Part shown: positions 8,494 through 12,393 of the stretch, piece by piece
Layout: each line of letters starts with the position of its first letter
Numbering within the stretch: position 1 is the stretch's first letter
NCBI GenBank assembly: GCA_027604665.1
Contig: JADGIZ010000523.1
Coordinates: 1-12,393 of the forward strand
Length of the DNA stretch: 12,393 nucleotides
Source of the DNA: Polyrhizophydium stewartii
Taxonomy: Eukaryota > Chytridiomycota > Chytridiomycetes > Rhizophydiales
Direction: 5' to 3'
The notes under the pieces: generated by a model
What the model was told of the DNA's origin: nothing
Databases searched by the model: none
Seen by the model: only the letters and a program-made list of their open reading frames with translations
Program-made: the position numbers and the translations under genes

Positions 8494-11400
8494 TCAGTAG
8501 TCCGAAACTGTGCCTGCCGAACCATCCGAGTCTGATCCTGACGAGCTTGAGCTTTCTGTGCCTGTTGCGGGCAGTCGGAGTCAGCAAGTGTGCGCGCTGA
8601 AGGCGAGGGCAGCAGACAGCAGCCGCATGCACGACCGACCATGCTTGGAGTTGTTGTGGTGCGACGTCGGCACCGACTTGGCACCGAGCGACTGCGGTGC
8701 GGCAGAAGCAGCCGTCGAGGCAGGTGCTGGTGCAGCGGCCGCAGTGGCCATTGCCGCAGGCGCAGCTCCCGCGGCCGTGTGAGCAGGCTGCTTGGCCGCC
8801 GGCATCGTTGCCGTAGCAGCAGCGCCGGCCGCAGCAGTCGACGCAGGCGTCGGCGGCTCCGGTTCTGGGTTGAGTGTGTGCTTGCGAACGAATTTGTACA
8901 ACTTCCAAAGCACGCCCTTTTCGAGAGAGTCGATGTCGAGCTCAATCTCCTCCTCGCCTGTCGCCTGCGTGCACAAGGGTAAACAGGCACAGCGTCAGCA
9001 CCAGCAGCACGGCGCACATTGCGAGAGGTCAACAGAGATGGGCATACGTTCAGCGATGCGTTTTCCTTGATAATCTCAAACACCGTCGTGAGATGCTCCT
9101 GTGGTAGAACATTGATGTTCTCGCTGAGCTCCTTCTTCTGCTCATATGTGATTTCGTCGGGGATGTCGTCCTCGTCGTCGTCGTCGGCACGCGAACGCTT
9201 CTTGGTGGGTCGCTTGCGGTCCGACGGCTGCGCCGGCTGCTTGCGCTGGCGAGGGCGGGCCTTTGATGCCGATGACAAAGACGCCGCAGATGAAGCTGCG
9301 GCAGCAGGTGCAGCAGAGCCGGCCGAGGCGGCCTGGGTTGCCACCACAGCAGAGGTTGGTGCATGCGCGGACGACGGGACTGCGTGTGCGGATGTGGCCG
9401 GCGCGGGAGTGGCAGGCAGAGCCGCAGCGGTCGGCGCCGGCACTTGCGAGGCCTTGGAGGGCGTCGGCAGGAGCGCTGCGGGGATGCCTGGGACAAACGA
9501 CTCGGGCAGGGGGACGGGCGGCTGGCCCCTTCGCTTGCGCTTCTTGTTCCGCTTCTCCGTTAGCATCTGCAGCTGGGTATTGAGAAGCTGCAGTTGCGTC
9601 TGAAGCATCTGGATGTGGCGAGCGTCCTCATCTGAGCGGCGCCGGCCAAAAGTCAGCACATGGCAGTCAACCTAAACATCAACCGGCCGCCGCGCTTGCG
9701 GCGATCGCACCATCTTCGTCTGACGACGACGAGTATCCAGATGGCTCCTCCGCCGCCAGGTTGCCCAGCGCGCCGACGGGTGCCGCGGGCACACCCGTGA
9801 TGCTTGGGGTGGATCGGTGCTTTCCAGCCGGCTTGGCGGTGCCTTTGGCAGCAACAGATGCGGGTGTGGCGGCCGCGGTCCTGTGCGTCGATTGGGTCGA
9901 AGCGTGCGGTGCAGGCGTCTGCTGCGAGCCAGAAAGCGTATGAACCGGCGGCGCGCGGTGGGTTTGGACGGCGCCGGCAGGAGCATGGGGCATCGCGTGC
10001 GCTGCAAGCTGGTGGGTCGCTGACGGGGCGGACAGATCTTTGGTGGCCGGCGGCATCGCGTACGGAAGGGGCTTGGGCTTTGGAGGACGCACGACGGGCT
10101 CGCCGTGCTGGTGCAGAAATGACGCCTTTTCATGCCACTTTGTGTCAAAGACGGCCTCAAGGCGCTTGCCGAGGTTGTAGACTTCCGAGCCCATGGGGTT
10201 GAACGTGTAGCAGTTGTTGAGCATGAGACGCATGTCAGCCTCGAACGAGTCGGCGTCCTCGTAGTCCCCGTTGTCGAGCTTCTTGCGCATCGTGGACAGA
10301 TCCATGGGATGGGTGATGATGGTGCGGTAGTGCGGGATGCCGAGGGCAATGGGGTCGACGGGCACAAGGAACGGCAGGTTGTAGGGCTCGTGCTGCTTCT
10401 TGGTGAGCTCGCGCAGAATGTGACTGCAGAACTTGAGCTCGGTCGTCATCTTCTTGGGCTTTTTCTTGATGCCAAACGTGCCAATGTCGCGTCCGAGCGG
10501 GTGGCCGTCGCGCTTGGGGCGGTTGTCGCCTCCAAAGAGGCTCTTCTTCTTGCGCTCGACGGCGGGTCGCGCGGATGTCGGCATCTTCTCGAGCTCCTTG
10601 TTGTACCACCTCTGCAGGTTCTTGCCCATGATCGAGACCGGCGAGTCGTGGCCGTTGAAGGTGTAGCAGTTGTTGAACATGAGCTCAAAGTCGGCGCTGA
10701 TCTCTGCGACGCTGTTGTATGCACGCTGGTTGAGGTTCTTTTCGATTGTCGAGATGTCCATTGGGTGCTTGACGACCGAAAAGTACGTTGGGATGCCGAG
10801 CGCGACGGGGTCGACGGGCGCCAAAAAGATGAGCGCGTCCTTGCGCTTCTTCATGTTGCGGATCATGCCCACGAACCACTTGAGCTGGTCCTTGAAAAGC
10901 GACGCCGGGTCTGCGGCGCCGACGGGCGCGTTGACCAGCGTGCCTTCGGCAGAGTGCGCCGGATTGGAGCGCGAGTCGGCAGCATCGCCCGCGACAAATG
11001 ACGAGTGGGATGCGTCGTGTGCGCCGCCGTCGGTGGAGACAAACGACCGGTTGTAGTCCAAGTCGTCGTCATGGTCGTGCTCGTCGTCGCCTTCGTCGTG
11101 GCCGTCCTCGCTATGCTGCGGATGGGTCTGGAACGACGTGGTTCCGTTGAACGCGCTTCCGAGGCTGTCCTGAAGCGACGTCTCGGCCGTTTGCATGGCG
11201 ACATGACCGCCGCCGCCGGAATGTGCCTCGCCAAAGTGGCTTTGCTGCATCGTCTGCTGCATCGTCTGCTGCATCGTCTGCTGCATCGGTTGTTGCATCG
11301 GCTGTTGCATCGGCTGTTGCATCGGCTGCTGCATCGTCTGCTGCAGCTGCGGCGCGCCGATGCCGGCAAAGCCAAACGCAGCGGGGGCCTGGGCTTGCTG

Positions 11401-11583
11401 AGGCGGCTGCGGCGGCTGCGGCGGCTGCGGCGGCTGCGGCGGCTGCGGTTGAAACTGCTGGAACTGCTGCAGCTGCTGCGGCTGGAACGGCTGTTGCGGA
11501 TGGAACTGGTGCTGGGGCTGGTGCTGCATCGGGATCTGGCCCATGCCCATCATGGCTTGCGCGGATCGGTCAAACGGATTCAT
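8494..11583 (-). CDS. BDF1: BET-family double-bromodomain transcription factor (Bdf1/Brd type)
   Basis: Four minus-strand exons: 11583-9711, 9631-9048, 8964-8640 and 8561-8494 (949 aa). Introns are 9710-9632 (GTGCGA), 9047-8965 (GTATGC) and 8639-8562 (GTCGGT), each with TGCTGAC. Known role: a nuclear reader of acetylated histone H4 that supports TFIID-dependent transcription. Seen: a Gln/Met/Pro-rich N-terminus (about 1-115) with two tandem repeats; an acidic stretch DGHDEGDDEHDHDDD; and bromodomain 1 (about 232-330) with FLAPVDPVALGIP, HPMDISTIEKNL and NNCYTFN (acetyl-lysine Asn310). Bromodomain 2 (about 383-480) follows, with FLVPVDPIALGIP, HPMDLSTMRKKL and NNCYTFN (Asn462). Then come a motif-B-like helix ARHIQMLQTQLQLLNTQLQ next to KKRKRRGQ (about 628-660), basic RKRPTKKRSR, and an ET domain (about 780-849) from ITYEQKKELSENI to LWKLYKFVRKHT. 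The Ser/Asp end SSSSSGSDSD is typical of BET proteins. ATG 11583 follows a CT-rich leader with G at -3. The frame is open upstream to 12333, but that part is Arg/Ala/Pro noise. Confidence 0.96.
11243..11344 (-). repeat. 12-bp tandem repeat encoding Met-Gln-Gln-Pro/Thr units in BDF1
   Basis: About eight copies of a 12-bp unit (plus strand TGCTGCATCGTC or TGTTGCATCGGC) encode MQQT or MQQP tetrapeptides in the BDF1 N-terminus. Proline units cluster in the middle and threonine units at the C-terminal side, with a single base deciding which. The near identity of the copies suggests recent expansion and likely length variation between strains. Confidence 0.9.
11402..11447 (-). repeat. 9-bp tandem repeat encoding Gln-Pro-Pro units in BDF1
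   Basis: Five perfect copies of GGCGGCTGC (plus strand) follow one another and encode QPP tripeptides on the minus strand. They lie inside the same Gln/Pro-rich region as the Met-Gln repeat, but are a separate array with a different unit. Confidence 0.9.
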
Positions 11584-12393
11584 GTCGCGGCGGCGCTGGC
11601 GGTCCAGAGAGGCAACAACAGCAGCAGCAAAAGGATGCGTGCTGGGGCTGCAGAGGCAAGCGGCGCTTGGACAGAGGAGGCTTCCGAAGTGGTCCGAGCC
11701 CGGGTGTGAAGCCCTGGGAGTCGGGCGCAACCGACGGCGAGCACGGCAGCAGCGTGGATCGGTGGGTGTCAGCACTCTGGCACTGAGACTCTGAAAAGGG
11801 CGGAGCTGGGGGGTTGGGAGAGAGGGCGGCAGGCGGAGCGGAGGCGGCCAAGCCCGCGCGACGGCTGCGCGAATGGCCGAGTGCGGCGAGGCCGCCTGCC
11901 CGCACGCTTCGTGTGCCAGCTGCAGCGCACCGCCGCCGCCCGCTGCCGTGCCGTGTCGGGGGCTCGGGGGAGGCCAGCGCATCGTCTGGGCAAAGGCACC
12001 GCCCAGCTCTGTCCGATCGGCGCGGCCGCCGCCGAGTGCGACCCGAGGCGGCCGCGGCGGCAGGAGGCGCAGGCGGGTCCACGGAGCCCCGGCATGGTCC
12101 AGTGCGGCGATGCAGCGACCCAGCGCATCGGCCGCCCGCTCGCCTGCCACCCGGCACCGCCCTCCCCCCGCAGCTCGGCCGGCAGGGCGAGCGGCAGGCA
12201 GCCGCCCGCGGGAGCGCAGGCGCGCGGGGCACGGGCAGCCGCAGCGGCGGGTAGAGCGCCGCAGTCGACGTGGTGTGCGCGGCACACGGCGCCGCCGCAT
12301 GTGTGCCGTCGCGCGCACGGAGCGCAAGGGCATGGCGGGCGGGCGGGCGACGGCGTCGTCGGGATCGGGCAGAGTCTTTGTCGAGCAGCAGAC
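11584..12393. promoter_or_regulatory. Upstream region of BDF1
   Basis: 810 bp to the window end with no supported gene on either strand. Next to the BDF1 start the minus-strand sense is C/T-rich (11580-11640 and 11780-11830), as in many fungal leaders. GGGCGG/CCGCCC words occur repeatedly. From about 11840 onward the sequence is extremely GC-rich and both strands are open by composition alone. No TATA box was found, and the neighbouring gene beyond 12393 is not entered recognisably. Confidence 0.45.

Noticed and set aside
10132..11001. 289-codon open frame on the plus strand opposite the bromodomains
   Set aside because: It mirrors the G/C third-position bias of the BDF1 exon; the translation is Val/Leu/Glu-rich with no family features.
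11584..12333. 250-residue N-terminal extension of BDF1 from ATG 12333
   Set aside because: In frame but Arg/Ala/Pro/Gly noise. The recognisable Q-rich BDF1 start begins with ATG 11583, preceded by a CT-rich leader.
1..12393. tRNA genes, rRNA, CRISPR arrays, transposons, viral or toxin genes
   Set aside because: Both strands were read for tRNA B-box-like motifs, regularly spaced repeats, terminal repeats and transposase or capsid-like motifs; none was convincing. The short tandem repeats present are inside genes or spacers.

Overview
This is a GC-rich nuclear segment of a eukaryote, most likely a fungus. Five protein genes can be modelled, all with short spliceosomal introns (18 proposed). 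Most introns share a CTGAC branch site, and the commonest donor is GTGCG. The fungal assignment rests on a BET protein of the Bdf1 type, a Trm82-type WD protein with the short fungal-style LRK...HY tail, and a secreted barrel protein with a Kex2-like Lys-Arg site and a Thr/Pro stalk. The lineage cannot be named from the sequence; a GC-rich yeast or an early-diverging fungus would both fit.

Layout: 1-229 is upstream flank with a 20-bp triple repeat. 230-1202 (+) is a secreted expansin-like double-psi beta-barrel protein (2 exons). It converges on 1487-2171 (-), ribosomal protein eS10 (3 exons). 2172-2743 is the eS10 upstream region with a strong inverted repeat. 2744-4930 (-) is the WD-repeat subunit of tRNA m7G46 methyltransferase, TRM82/WDR4 (9 exons). 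4931-5238 is a short spacer with a G-run. 5239-about 6887 (-) is an unrecognised coiled-coil protein with a well-defined C-terminal block (at least 5 exons, N-terminus uncertain). 6888-8493 is a long spacer with marked purine/pyrimidine strand asymmetry and no supported gene. 8494-11583 (-) is a double-bromodomain BET protein, BDF1 (4 exons). 11584-12393 is its upstream region.

Four of the five genes run in tandem on the minus strand. eS10, Trm82 and Bdf1 are all housekeeping functions in translation, tRNA modification and transcription, but nothing shows co-regulation; each has its own upstream space. The exon models are self-consistent: phases match across every junction and the joined proteins read through family signatures. 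No mobile element, tRNA, rRNA, CRISPR array or virus-like gene was seen. No clearly new multi-gene system is visible. The best candidates for novelty are the unrecognised coiled-coil protein, the strand-asymmetric spacer and the uniform intron signals.
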